A stretch of 64,000 bases of DNA from Zhengitettix transpicula (lineage: Eukaryota > Arthropoda > Insecta > Orthoptera > Tetrigidae): NCBI GenBank assembly GCA_037074705.1, contig CM073591.1, positions 136,951,532 to 137,015,531 of the forward strand, read 5' to 3'. The translations under genes and the position numbers were made by a program. Positions within the stretch are counted from its first letter, which is position 1, and every line of letters starts with the position of its first letter. Shown here piece by piece: positions 52,651 through 63,975 of this stretch. The notes below the pieces were generated by a model that saw nothing but the letters and a program-made list of their open reading frames with translations, was not told the DNA's origin and made no database searches.

Positions 52651-55082
52651 TAGTTGACATGAACTATTTGTTTGATGAAGATAAAAATAAATACAATTAT
52701 TAATTCATTACTTATATATATTTCCCATATACAAAACATTTTGTTGTTGTCAATTATTGTTGGCTTCTTCACTTGTTAATATTATTTCTGCCTTTGTGGT
52801 GGATGTTGCTCCTGACTCTTGTAACTGACTGATACAGCCCCATGGCTGAGAATTATGGCAACACCTGTTATTGAATGTCTTGTGTCCTTGTTGCCAGTAT
52901 ATACAGCATCGTTATATATCTTTAAACCCAATTTGTTCGTATGTACTGTTCCACAGTCCATTATTTTCTTCTAATAACAAAAATATGAATTTTAATTGAA
53001 TTATATAAACTGTGACAACTGTAACTCCTTCATTCACTGCACGCAACACAGGAAATGTCTGGGCATGAAACCATGCAACCTACGACTTCATGATAAGAAT
53101 TTTGATAATTTCTTTGATGTTAATCTTTCCATGAAAGAAACTACATTTAAACTGAGGTATTCAAAATATTTCCAAAACTTTCCTTGTATATTCATTTTTG
53201 TTCACTGTTATCAATTTATTTTTTCGAGCTTCTAACTGACCAGAATTAATGTGGAGCAATGTTTTGATGACTTGTTCTGTATTTTGGCATGAAGAACCCT
53301 GGTTTGCTAGAAGATGATGGCAGAGAAAGTCATCAAAAGATCACTACATGTTAATCCTACTTGGTTACAAACCCAAGAATTGCTTATACAAACAATACAC
53401 TGAGAAAAACTTACATCTTCATTTTCATACCCACAAAATAGTTCAGTCTAGTTATATTAAATTCCAGCTGCACATTTTCAGGAAATATTTAACTTCTGTG
53501 AGTTCCTTACCTACAGTTAGGCAACCATCAATGTAGTTTGCAACATACAAACACTTTTTTTTTTCTCTGTACATACTCTCCCAGTACCAGCTTCCAAACA
53601 TAGTCGTACACATAGTTTATACATTGTCTTTAAGCACACAATTCATAAAAGCTGTTTTAATGTCAAATTAGTCAAACTTATATTTCTCTGCAGCAGTAAA
53701 TGCTAATATGGTCCCAACTATATCAAAATGTTGATTGGACTAAGTGATTCATCATAGTCAATTGCGTCTTTGGTACACATCCTTTGGACAACAATCATCC
53801 ATTGAACTGTACTTTCCCATTATCTGAAATTTTCTGATTCTAAAAACATGTACACCATGTAAATTAAATAATGCCCAAGTACTATTTCCTTCCAAGGACT
53901 CCAACTCTTCATGAATGACTTTCAAGTACTGATATTATCACTTGACTGTAATGCTTCAGAGTATGAACTTGGATATATGTTCTTCATGATAGAGATCCAC
54001 CCTTGTATAGATAGTCTCCATAGGTCCTGTATTATGGTTTTTTATTTTAATGTTTCTCTTCATCTTTTTCTATTGCAAGCCCTAAAAGTTGTATTGGGAA
54101 TTTTCGAGCACCCTGTATAAAATATATTATTATTATTTTCCTTTTTGGAGAGTTAGAATAAAACAGGAACATTTTTTAAAAAAGCTTACATATAAGAATT
54201 TTTTTCTTCTTTAGAATATGAGTTAAACTTGAAATATAAAGAATGATGACTCATGAACTGCTTGAACTTTTACCAACAATTCTAGGTGGAAATAAAAGTC
54301 AGGTGAGAAACATGGAGAATCAAATAACACTTTCATGACAGTAAAATAATCAAAATTTAACAATCTACTGTATGTAACGGGTTCAATAGTGGCTACTTGA
54401 CAATAATTTTTTTAACATTTAAGAACAAACCAATTTAATTGTGCAATCCAAAATTGTGGTTTTATTTAGAAATATTTTTGGTACTAAATCATTAACATCA
54501 GATATTGTTTCAACATATTATATGTGTTGATAATTTTTCTTATGGATATTGCAATAAACAATGAGAAATTAATCAATTGCAACTTTATTTTGTGAGTGAA
54601 ATCAGGAAAAAATAGAAATATAAAAGCTTGGTAATATACATATGAATAATTTTCATACAGATAGTGTTTATTTTAAAATATAAATATTTATTTACTTTTA
54701 ATATACTGGGATATTTTAATTATTAAAAAAAAATGTATAAAATTATGAGGTATATAATTTATTATAACATTTCCAGAAAGGGATTAATATTGATAATATA
54801 AGAAGGAACATTGAATTTATAATTGAAAACAAAAATTCTCATACATAAAAATAGAATTACAAAATAGAGAATTAATAGATTACAAACATACAAAATTAGG
54901 TGATGTAATATGTATTTGTTAATTATATATTTTTATACATTCAATACAAAGTAATAACCAAAGTTAAGGTTTTAAAATCATGATTATTTGTTGATACTGT
55001 AAGCAGAACTTAAAATGAAACAAAGTCAAATAATTTCATAATATACAAAAGATAGATAGAATACATAGCATACATGTTAAAA
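52651..55082. other. Intergenic region between convergent genes
   Basis: It contains the copia relic at 53345-54010 and a GAAGATGATGGCAGAGAAAG motif near 53310 of the general type found in the palindrome at 27.7 kb. At 54130-55082 the sequence is AT-rich with no frame or repeat that I recognise. Confidence 0.6.
53345..54010 (-). pseudogene. Ty1/copia retrotransposon pol remnant
   Basis: On the minus strand, in order: EELESLEGNSTWALFNL, the IDYDESLSP-type block, AEKYKFD and FDIKTAFMNCVLKDNV, then GTGRVCTEKK and NITRLNYFVGMKM. These match the copia RT succession (KTWELV, IDYDETFSPV, FDIKTAFLNG, then the LGM block after the YVDD region). Multiple stops and shifts; no LTRs found nearby. Confidence 0.75.
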
Positions 55083-55088
55083 TTTATT
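55083..55088 (-). terminator. Candidate poly(A) signal for the NACHT-ankyrin gene
   Basis: TTTATT on the plus strand, AATAAA on the minus strand, about 285 bp past the stop. In such AT-rich DNA the hexamer is frequent, so this is only a candidate. Confidence 0.35.
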
Positions 55089-55371
55089 TCCACAATGTAG
55101 AGTCCTTGAAATTTGGTGGTATTGTCTCCTATCTTAAACATTTAGTAGATTATCAGGCTACATTTTTGTTATTAACTCTGTGCTTGTCTATTATTTCAGT
55201 AATATATTTGTTTGTATTCACAAAATTAGGTTTGTCATAAATACTAATATAATTAAATATTAACAATATCTTTTACAAAAATTAATAACATAAGTATGCT
55301 AGAGACGTTCTAAACATGATAAATTAGTTACAATTTGTATATCACTACTTTCTAGTACAACTAGTACCACA

Positions 55372-58300
55372 TTATGTCAGTGGTTCCAAATAATGGATTG
55401 TTGCTTCCTTGTTAGTCTGTCTGGCATAATCTAGGGCTGTCTTAAAATTTTTATCTGAAACAGTTGTATTTACTCCATTTTCTACTAGCCACTTAACCAA
55501 TTCAAAACTTGAGAAAACAGCTGAGTGTAAAACAGTGTCACCATTCTTCCCCAATGAATTAATGTCAATACCTTTTTCTTTTATCAAGTATTTAACAGTT
55601 TCACTGTCTCCACATCCAGCAGATAGGTGATGGGCCATTTCACCTTTGTAATCTTTTAATTTTGGATCTAATTTCATATTTTCCACCAACCACTTAACAA
55701 CTTCATAGTTCTTTGAGAGACATGCTATATGCAGCACTGAGCTCCCTAAATTATTTAAGGCATTAACATTTGCTCCCATTTCCACTAACCATTTAACAAG
55801 ATCTATATTCTGTAAAACTTGAGTATGATGCATGAGTGTATTACCATTAATATCTTTAGCATTTATATCCAAACCTTGACAAACAAGCCATTTAATTAGG
55901 TGTGAGTTTCCTGTCACACCTGCAAAGTGAAGTACAGTACAGTTTTCAACATCAACTTCTTGAAGAGATGCCTCCTTGTTAACTAACCATTGAACTAATT
56001 CTAAATTTCCAGATTCTGCTGCACGGTGAAGGATAGTTACATCATTCTTTGTTTTAGCAAAAATATTAGCACCTTCCCTTTCTAACCAACGAACTTGAGA
56101 TAAATTTCCAGATATTACTGCAGAATGAAGCATGGTTCTTCCATTGTGATCTGAAATGTTTATATCAGCACCGTGATCAAGTAGCCATTTAACTCTATCC
56201 CATTCATTAAAGAAAGCATATCTTGAAATGACAGTTTTACCACAATCCAGCCGAGTATTAACATCTGCTCCATTTTCAATTAGCCACTGGACTTCTTTAA
56301 ATGTTCCAAACTGAGTTGCTAATAATAATAAACTCTGACCATTTTTTGTCACAGCATTAACATTTGCACCTGATCTAACCAGCCATTTTACTATATTCCA
56401 ATTCCGAAATTTTGCAGCATTGTGCAGAGGAGTTCTACCATCATTTGTTGTAGCATTTATTATGGCTCCTTCAGTAACTAAAAATTTTGGTACTGCAATA
56501 TTTTCACTGATACTTGCCACAGCAAAATGAAGAGCTGTCATACCATTTAATGTTTTATCATTGATCTCAATAGCATTTTTCCCAACTATATATTCAACAA
56601 TGTTTAAATCTTTACTAGAAGCCAAGTGTAAAATTGTTGTGTCAGAAAAATCTTTTTTATTTATTTCCATTTTCTTTACTTCAATAAGCCACTTAAGTAA
56701 CTCAAAATTTCTATGAAGTGTTGCATAGTGTAACACATTTTGACCCTCACAATCAATTGCTTCAACATTTAAATGCTTATAATTTACTAGCCATTGTACA
56801 ACTTCAGAGCTGCTGGCAGCTGAATGAAGTAGTGTCATTCCATTTTCAGTAACAGCATGTATGTTGGCATTTCTTTCAATAAGCCATTTAACAAGTTCTA
56901 GATTTCCCATTGCAACTACACCATGTAAGGCTGTACTTCCATCACAGATTATGCAATTCACATCACTGCCAGCTTCAACTAATAATTTTATCAACCTTAT
57001 TTCACAATATGAAATAGCATCATGAAGAGCTATTCTATTATATTTGTTTGCAGCATTGATGAAGTGAAGATCTATGCACATTAAAGATCTCAAACTATCA
57101 ACTACAAGTTTTGCTATTGAAGTGTTACCTTCCCTTGCAGCAACATGTAAGATTGTGCTGTCAGTATCATCTAAGAAAACTATTTTATTGTTTCTCCAGA
57201 GTTCAGATATTGTTTCTCCTATTATACTGTGCACTTGAACTGTAAATGTTTGGCTGTTTAACAAGTTGTTAAAGAAAAACCGGACAACTTCATATTCTTC
57301 CTTCATTAAAATGTTGGTAAAAAGAAATTTTTGAAACTGAAAATTGGATATTAATTCTTTGAGGTGTGCTGTTAAGAAACAAGCTACAAAGTATTCTGCA
57401 AATGTACGGTGAATAAATTGTGGGATATCTTGCACAATGCCATTAATTATACCAGTTCGTTCTCTTCCTTTTTCAGTATTTGCTAAAAACATTTTAGTTG
57501 CTTTGATTTCATCTATAGATAAAAGTATATTTATAAACTTTCCACTAAACAATGTGTAAATTGATAATTTTTGATGAACTTCCAAAAAAGTTTTATGTAA
57601 TATTTCAGAATCTTCTATGACTCCTACTTTTGAATAATCAATTTGATTTTTTTCTTCCTGATAAATTCTGAATTTCTTATCTACAAAATATTTGTATAGG
57701 TAAACTATATCCATATTTTCTGGAAAGACTGGATTCACATCATCAGACTCGCAGAAAAGCATGCAGTCGTCCTCAAAAACTTCAGCTAACATTTTTATTT
57801 GTAAAGGGATTCCAGTAAAATTTATTTCTTTACTACTGATACACTCTGATACATACTTTACCAAGTGATTTGCATAGCATGTCAATTGATCAGGGCACAT
57901 AATTTTTTTCCCATTACTCTTCCAAAACTTGATTACAAATTCAACTTTGTTTTCATTTGTAAATGGTTTCAGCCTACATGTGAATCCATTCAAATTGTTT
58001 TCAAGTTCATGTCTTAAATGAGGCCTTGTTGAGACAAGAATTTTTTTCACCTCAGTATTCTTCAATGCTAAAAGTAAGTTAAGAACAATTTCTTTGTAAT
58101 TTGGACTGATCTCATCAAAACCATCAAACATTAAAATCATTTTTTGGGTATGCTGTAAATGTAGTTGGAATAAATTTCTTTCTAAAGCTGAATTAGATTT
58201 TTTGTGACTATTTAATAACTTATCATAAATGAAATTTATTGTTTCATTGCTGTCTATCTCACTTTCTAAGTTGTCAATTTTGCTCAGGACTTTTGTGCAG

Positions 58301-61300
58301 TCATTCAAATTTATTCTAGCAACCCACACAGAAGGATCATCAGATTTTATTTTATGTTCCAAATAGGAAAATAATGTAGATTTTCCCATTCCTGCTGTAT
58401 CAGATATAATCAGAACTTTGTTGTTTTTAGTAATCAATTCATTCTCTGAAATAAGTCCAGTATTTTCACATTGCTCTTTCCAAGAAGATGGATCAGCAGT
58501 TAAGTCTTGATTGAACTGATAACTAAGAATTCGATTAATATAGAAATTGCTTTCTCCAAATTCTGATAAATCATTACCAATATTTATTTCTTCATTGTTC
58601 ACTAGTTTAACCAGGGATAAAGTGTCAATTATTTCATTTGCTTTACTTGAAATACTTTCTTCACCTAAAAGGTCTTTAATACTCATCAGTTTATTGTATT
58701 TTTGAAAGCATATTATCTTATTTTCCAGGATATAATTCTGTGATGGAAGTGACAAATCTGATAGTTTTATGTTTATGTCTGCATAAATATAATAATTATA
58801 GTTTTTAATTATTTTCTTGAAAATATCTACTTCCTGCTCTTTGATAATTAAGATGATCGTTTTAGATTTCTTTTCATGCAAAATATTTAAGAAGAACTTC
58901 AATTCATTTATATTCATTTCAGTTAGAGGTACATTGCATTCTAAAACAAATAAATTGCATGCTTCGGAATAAAAAGCTTTGATTGCTTCAACTTTTTGTT
59001 TAAAATATTGTTCAAGTTTAAAATAAAGACAACTAGAAAGAAGTGTCATTGGATACAATTCTTTTAGTGACTGGTATACTTTGATGCTACTGAGCCAAGT
59101 GCTATCAGAACATATAAGTAAAACAGATATTTCTTTCTCATTTAGCATATTCTTGAAGTTAATTGTGTTTTTAAATTGTATATTAATATTTTCAATTTTA
59201 TTTATTTCATCTGAGTAATAGTTTAATAACCGAATTGTATTTCTAGGCTTAATGAGATGATTACTCTCAATGAATCTCTCCATTTCTACCATTAAACTTT
59301 TATAATAAATTAATAAATCTGGTACCTGTTCAGACAGTTTCATCAGACCATTCTGAACATTATACTTAGCAAGGACATGTGTAACTCTCACAATTGCTTC
59401 TGAAGCCCATTCTGAATTATCTGAATACACAGTAAATACCTGCTTTATCACTTCATCAATTTTGCTATTACTTTTTACTTGAAGATGAAGATTCTCTACA
59501 ATTTGCATATACTTGTGTTTACTTATCTCATCACTTTCAAAGAAAGGATTGCAGTTGTTATCAAACATAATTTGTATTGCAAAATGAGTAAGCTCATGTG
59601 CTAATGTGCCTAATAAATTCTCTCTCTCTGTCTTGGCTCCAATATATAGCCGTCCCTCTTTGTAGTCACATTTTCCTTTCACAGTTTCTACACTACTTGG
59701 ATCTGCATTACATACACTGTCATTTTCAAAATCAAATATAATATCAATATAATCACTAAATTGTACTATTCTAAGAATTATAGATATTTCTGGTATGTTG
59801 TTTAGTTCTAAGTAAATGTTTTCAATAAATACTTTGAAATCATCACATGAACCAAGTTTTCTTGACTTGGAAACCAGAAACATAATATGGGAATTGTGAA
59901 CTGGGGAAAAATAAGGAAGCATAGCAGTTTTTAATACATGTTTTTGGGAAAAGGTTAGCATATCTAAAGCTAAGTGCTCACTTTTATCTTTAAATTTGAA
60001 ATTCATTGATTTAAGGAATGCATATATTTTAAACTGTTGAAACTCGATGGATGTTAACAGAGCTGATTTATTTTCAGGACTGAGACAAAGCATGGAATTA
60101 CTGTGAACTGTCAAACATTTGACACTGTTTATGTCACCTAGAGCAATACACTTATGCAATTTCTCTCTCTCCTGCATTAAACTGTATAATAATTTATGTT
60201 TTTCAGAAATGTCTTTTACATTTAAATTATAGAGGATTGGAAAAAAAGAGTCACTCTTCAGTAATTCATAAACAGTATCATAATAATGGTATTGACTAGC
60301 TAATTCAACTGCAGTTTTCATGTTAACATTCTTGTGATGGATATGTGACCCCAAATGAATTAAAAAGTTTACTAAATCTTTTCTGCCAAACTTTGCAGCA
60401 ATTAATAATGGTGTATTACCTGATTCATTTGTCAACTGTAGCACTTTGGTATGTTTATTTGACAAACATAATTTGGAAGAACATTTTAGATTTATCAGGT
60501 GATCAAATGTGTTCACACTAGAATATTCTGCTGCAATTTCTAGAGTTCTTCGTCCATCTGAATTGAGCCTTGATAAATCCCAATCACTTAATGATAAAAG
60601 TTTTACTAGTAGAATATCATCATTTTTAGCAGCATAATCAACTAGTCTCCATCCATCAAATTCCTTTTCAGTGTCAAAAATTGATGTTTTTAAACTCATT
60701 TTATCACTATTGATGTGTCCAGAAATTTTTGAGTTTAATGCTCTCACTACTGTCACAATACAAGATTCCTTAACAGTATTTGAAAGAATATCTGTAAAAA
60801 TATTCTCATCAACTTTATCTGATGTATTTATGTCAACAACAGAGGTTTTATTAAAAGGGTCCCTTACATAAACTAAGCTGCCACATTGAACAATGAGCGG
60901 TTTGTTTATATCTTGCAAAACTTTTTCCAAAATCTTGGCACTTGCATGGTTTGAAGCATAAAAAATGTTAATTTCGACCAAGAACAGATTATTTAAATTT
61001 CTGATTAAGTTCTTAAAAAATTCTTCATTAAATTTGTGAAAATTAATAGTTATTACTTCAACATTCTTATAATGATTTAGAAATATTGCTAGCTGCTCTT
61101 CAACATTTGTATTGACAATAAACTCAACTTCTCCATCATTATTATTCAAAACTATTTTACATATTCTATGGCTTATTTCTTCTGATAAACAAGTATTTTC
61201 AGAATACTTGTTAAACAGACTTAAAATATGTATTTGATCATTTTCTCTAGCCATATCAACTGGCGTTATATTCTCATAATTGGGAACATCAATTTTTGCG

Positions 61301-63975
61301 CCAGAGTTGAGAAGAAGTTCAATTATTTCAAAATTATCTTTCTTCACAGCCCAATGAAGTGCTGTATCACCATTGTTATTTTGGAAACTAACATACACCA
61401 TTTTACCATATTTTTCCATTAAAAATTTTGTTGTCCTTAATCTATTTCCTTCTGCTCCCCACATTAAAGGAGTATCACCCTTGTAATCTTTGAAGTTAAT
61501 ATATTCACATAATTTTTTGCTTTCATTTTGATCAATTCCATTCAAAATAAGGTCCATAACTTCTTCACTGTCACTAAAAATAGCTTCATGAACTAGGCCT
61601 AATCCATTCATGACTGAAAGGCAATCAGCACCATTCACTATTAGAAATTTTATTGCTGTTGCATTTCCTTCTGCTGTCACTTTATGCAACAGAGAAGTAG
61701 AAGTAAATCTCTCAATGCCCAATTCATTGAAAACATCAACAAAACATTCTACCAATTTCAAATAATTCTGTTCAAGTGCAATATTTATAAATTTCAAACC
61801 ATCACTTGATTCCCCATACCTTTCTGAAAATTTTTCGATTAGATACTTGAAAATACACAATTTATTCAGCTGTAATGCTCGAAATAAAATAGTTTTGTCA
61901 TATTTGTCTTTGATAAACAAGACTGATTCATCATGTTCAATTAAATATTGTACTACTTCAATAGTTCTCCAATATCTGTCGTCAGTTTCTATCACTCTCT
62001 GTAAAGCTGTTTTACCATATTTGTCTCTCAGTTTAATATCAATATTTTCTTGAACTAACAACTTCACAATATCGATATCCTTTACAGATACTGCAAAGTG
62101 AAGAGCAGACCTTCCATTCATATCTCTATAATTCATAAAAAGGCTGGCATATTTCTGTGTATACTTTAAACAAGTAATTATGTATTTAACAATATGAACA
62201 TTACGTTCCTTACATGCTATGTGCATTATAGTCTGGTTTTCATCATTTTTCAAGAGGGATTTGTTAAGTAAATATTGCATTTCTATTCCACAGGAATTAA
62301 GATTGGAGTTGCTGATACAAGTTTCTGACATCATAGCATTTATAAATGATCGTATTACGTGATATTGTGGTATTATAAAAATGTTGGTAAATATAAAATG
62401 AATAACAATTTTCCTGTTATCTGTTCTTAATTCATTCACAAAAAATGTTGCTGCAAAATATTCAGCAAAAATATGATGTATAAAAGTGATTCTACCATCA
62501 GTAATTTCAACTATACCAACCTTTGAAATTTCCTGTTCTATAAGCTCATTAAACTGATAATTTTGAGAAGTTAGCAAGTGAACAACCTCCGAACTAAATA
62601 TCAGCTGGAATGAAAGATTAATATGATGTTTAAATAAACATAAAGAAAAGAATTTTTTACTTGCATTCAAACTAATATTACTATTGCTTTCATTGGACTT
62701 ACTTTCATAAATATTTAATTTTTTCCATACAAAATTATGAAATAGTTGATCCAGGTTGAAGCTTTGGTATAATCTTTCATTATCTATATTTTCTATAACT
62801 ACTTCTGCTAATATTTTAAGTAATAATGGCACTCCTATTATTTCACTATGTGGAAGTACATGTGTTACATGGGCCAAAACATTTTCAGCTACTGGTCCTA
62901 CATCAGATTTGCATTTGCTTGACAAATATTCTGATAAATAATTTTTTTGTTCTTGCTGCGTGAATGGTATTAAACTTTGAGAAAAAGAGCCAAGTTCATT
63001 TTCCAAGAATTTTTGTAAATATGGTCTTGTTGTGACAGTCAGCCTATCAAGTTTTGTTTCTTTCAACCCTTTTAATAAGTCAATTACTACAGAAACATAA
63101 GATGGACACATTTCATCAAAACCATCAAATACTGCAATTATTTTACCAGTTGTTATTAGTCTATGCTTAATTAATTTTTTTTCAAAGTCACTGATATCAC
63201 TTTGGTCATTTTTATCTACTGCTAAAATTTTAATAAAAAAAGTAATTGTTTCATCAAGATTTGCAGGGCTGAAAGTTGGATTTCCACTGTTTCTTTTAGA
63301 TGTCTCATCCCTAAGAATGTCCATAAGATTCCTTAGATCAACATAAATAACCCAATCAATAAGATTATTTTCTTTAATATCAATACATAACTGGGTAACA
63401 AATACTGATTTTCCCATACCAGCAGCATCTGAAATAATTTGAATTTGATTTCTTCTTTCACACTCAGCTAAATCACAATCAATGTTTGACACACTAGTGA
63501 CACAAAATGGACGCAGATTTATTATTGACCCATATGTTGCTTCCCAATATATTGTGTTTTTTTCATCAGAACGTAAAAAATGAATGTTATAATGTTTATA
63601 ATGTATGCATATTTTTTTAAGCTCATTTTTATCATTTACTTTTAAAATTCTCTGACTGATACATTTTTCACAACTTTGTTCATGATGAAAACCAATTTGA
63701 ATTATTTGATTTGAGTCTGTGCATATTTTATCTGTGTGGAAAAAACTGCATCTATCAAAAATTTCCTCCTTAACTACAACTTGTCTACTAATCAGTTTGC
63801 GTTTCATGAAATAGTTTGTAGGAATTCCCAAACTGGGCATTTTGTTACCAATTTCAGGGCTTTCCTTAAGTATAAATTTAGTCATTAGATTAGATTCTAT
63901 TGGAAGTTCTGTAAAATTTATAATTTCTCCTACTAAATCATAGAAATTTATAAACTTGCCCTGGAAATTTATCAT
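55372..63975 (-). CDS. Giant NACHT-ankyrin STAND protein with two NTPase modules
   Basis: 2,867 codons without intron. Module 1: Walker A GMGKS at residues 186-190, Walker B FDGFDE with Asp at 284 and 287, TRPYL after it, a helical region ending FIHHIFAEYFAA, then ankyrin repeats at about 577-925 and 1105-1245. The next part (about 1245-1545) has HELTH at 1460-1464. After an unassigned alpha/beta-like stretch (about 1560-1690) module 2 begins: GMGKS 1862-1866, FDGFDE with Asp at 1951 and 1954, TRPHL, FIHRTFAEYFVA, then about 18 ankyrin repeats (2267-2867) with a KWLVE hallmark. STAND proteins of this type bind ATP, oligomerise and signal, often in immunity or cell death; ankyrin repeats sense partners. 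That is family knowledge; the role here is unknown. No signal peptide or membrane helix. The frame stays open past the ATG at 63975 to the window edge, and an acceptor-like TTTCCAG lies just inside, so the true start may be further up. Confidence 0.9.
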   Translation of the reverse strand: MINFQGKFINFYDLVGEIINFTELPIESNLMTKFILKESPEIGNKMPSLGIPTNYFMKRKLISRQVVVKEEIFDRCSFFHTDKICTDSNQIIQIGFHHEQSCEKCISQRILKVNDKNELKKICIHYKHYNIHFLRSDEKNTIYWEATYGSIINLRPFCVTSVSNIDCDLAECERRNQIQIISDAAGMGKSVFVTQLCIDIKENNLIDWVIYVDLRNLMDILRDETSKRNSGNPTFSPANLDETITFFIKILAVDKNDQSDISDFEKKLIKHRLITTGKIIAVFDGFDEMCPSYVSVVIDLLKGLKETKLDRLTVTTRPYLQKFLENELGSFSQSLIPFTQQEQKNYLSEYLSSKCKSDVGPVAENVLAHVTHVLPHSEIIGVPLLLKILAEVVIENIDNERLYQSFNLDQLFHNFVWKKLNIYESKSNESNSNISLNASKKFFSLCLFKHHINLSFQLIFSSEVVHLLTSQNYQFNELIEQEISKVGIVEITDGRITFIHHIFAEYFAATFFVNELRTDNRKIVIHFIFTNIFIIPQYHVIRSFINAMMSETCISNSNLNSCGIEMQYLLNKSLLKNDENQTIMHIACKERNVHIVKYIITCLKYTQKYASLFMNYRDMNGRSALHFAVSVKDIDIVKLLVQENIDIKLRDKYGKTALQRVIETDDRYWRTIEVVQYLIEHDESVLFIKDKYDKTILFRALQLNKLCIFKYLIEKFSERYGESSDGLKFINIALEQNYLKLVECFVDVFNELGIERFTSTSLLHKVTAEGNATAIKFLIVNGADCLSVMNGLGLVHEAIFSDSEEVMDLILNGIDQNESKKLCEYINFKDYKGDTPLMWGAEGNRLRTTKFLMEKYGKMVYVSFQNNNGDTALHWAVKKDNFEIIELLLNSGAKIDVPNYENITPVDMARENDQIHILSLFNKYSENTCLSEEISHRICKIVLNNNDGEVEFIVNTNVEEQLAIFLNHYKNVEVITINFHKFNEEFFKNLIRNLNNLFLVEINIFYASNHASAKILEKVLQDINKPLIVQCGSLVYVRDPFNKTSVVDINTSDKVDENIFTDILSNTVKESCIVTVVRALNSKISGHINSDKMSLKTSIFDTEKEFDGWRLVDYAAKNDDILLVKLLSLSDWDLSRLNSDGRRTLEIAAEYSSVNTFDHLINLKCSSKLCLSNKHTKVLQLTNESGNTPLLIAAKFGRKDLVNFLIHLGSHIHHKNVNMKTAVELASQYHYYDTVYELLKSDSFFPILYNLNVKDISEKHKLLYSLMQEREKLHKCIALGDINSVKCLTVHSNSMLCLSPENKSALLTSIEFQQFKIYAFLKSMNFKFKDKSEHLALDMLTFSQKHVLKTAMLPYFSPVHNSHIMFLVSKSRKLGSCDDFKVFIENIYLELNNIPEISIILRIVQFSDYIDIIFDFENDSVCNADPSSVETVKGKCDYKEGRLYIGAKTERENLLGTLAHELTHFAIQIMFDNNCNPFFESDEISKHKYMQIVENLHLQVKSNSKIDEVIKQVFTVYSDNSEWASEAIVRVTHVLAKYNVQNGLMKLSEQVPDLLIYYKSLMVEMERFIESNHLIKPRNTIRLLNYYSDEINKIENINIQFKNTINFKNMLNEKEISVLLICSDSTWLSSIKVYQSLKELYPMTLLSSCLYFKLEQYFKQKVEAIKAFYSEACNLFVLECNVPLTEMNINELKFFLNILHEKKSKTIILIIKEQEVDIFKKIIKNYNYYIYADINIKLSDLSLPSQNYILENKIICFQKYNKLMSIKDLLGEESISSKANEIIDTLSLVKLVNNEEINIGNDLSEFGESNFYINRILSYQFNQDLTADPSSWKEQCENTGLISENELITKNNKVLIISDTAGMGKSTLFSYLEHKIKSDDPSVWVARINLNDCTKVLSKIDNLESEIDSNETINFIYDKLLNSHKKSNSALERNLFQLHLQHTQKMILMFDGFDEISPNYKEIVLNLLLALKNTEVKKILVSTRPHLRHELENNLNGFTCRLKPFTNENKVEFVIKFWKSNGKKIMCPDQLTCYANHLVKYVSECISSKEINFTGIPLQIKMLAEVFEDDCMLFCESDDVNPVFPENMDIVYLYKYFVDKKFRIYQEEKNQIDYSKVGVIEDSEILHKTFLEVHQKLSIYTLFSGKFINILLSIDEIKATKMFLANTEKGRERTGIINGIVQDIPQFIHRTFAEYFVACFLTAHLKELISNFQFQKFLFTNILMKEEYEVVRFFFNNLLNSQTFTVQVHSIIGETISELWRNNKIVFLDDTDSTILHVAAREGNTSIAKLVVDSLRSLMCIDLHFINAANKYNRIALHDAISYCEIRLIKLLVEAGSDVNCIICDGSTALHGVVAMGNLELVKWLIERNANIHAVTENGMTLLHSAASSSEVVQWLVNYKHLNVEAIDCEGQNVLHYATLHRNFELLKWLIEVKKMEINKKDFSDTTILHLASSKDLNIVEYIVGKNAIEINDKTLNGMTALHFAVASISENIAVPKFLVTEGAIINATTNDGRTPLHNAAKFRNWNIVKWLVRSGANVNAVTKNGQSLLLLATQFGTFKEVQWLIENGADVNTRLDCGKTVISRYAFFNEWDRVKWLLDHGADINISDHNGRTMLHSAVISGNLSQVRWLEREGANIFAKTKNDVTILHRAAESGNLELVQWLVNKEASLQEVDVENCTVLHFAGVTGNSHLIKWLVCQGLDINAKDINGNTLMHHTQVLQNIDLVKWLVEMGANVNALNNLGSSVLHIACLSKNYEVVKWLVENMKLDPKLKDYKGEMAHHLSAGCGDSETVKYLIKEKGIDINSLGKNGDTVLHSAVFSSFELVKWLVENGVNTTVSDKNFKTALDYARQTNKEATIHYLEPLT

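Noticed and set aside
55372..63975. Bacterial contamination or symbiont DNA as the source of the NACHT-ankyrin ORF
   Set aside because: It is on the same contiguous sequence as an insect cadherin, has similar AT-richness and no bacterial gene neighbours. An old transfer remains possible and is listed as a finding.
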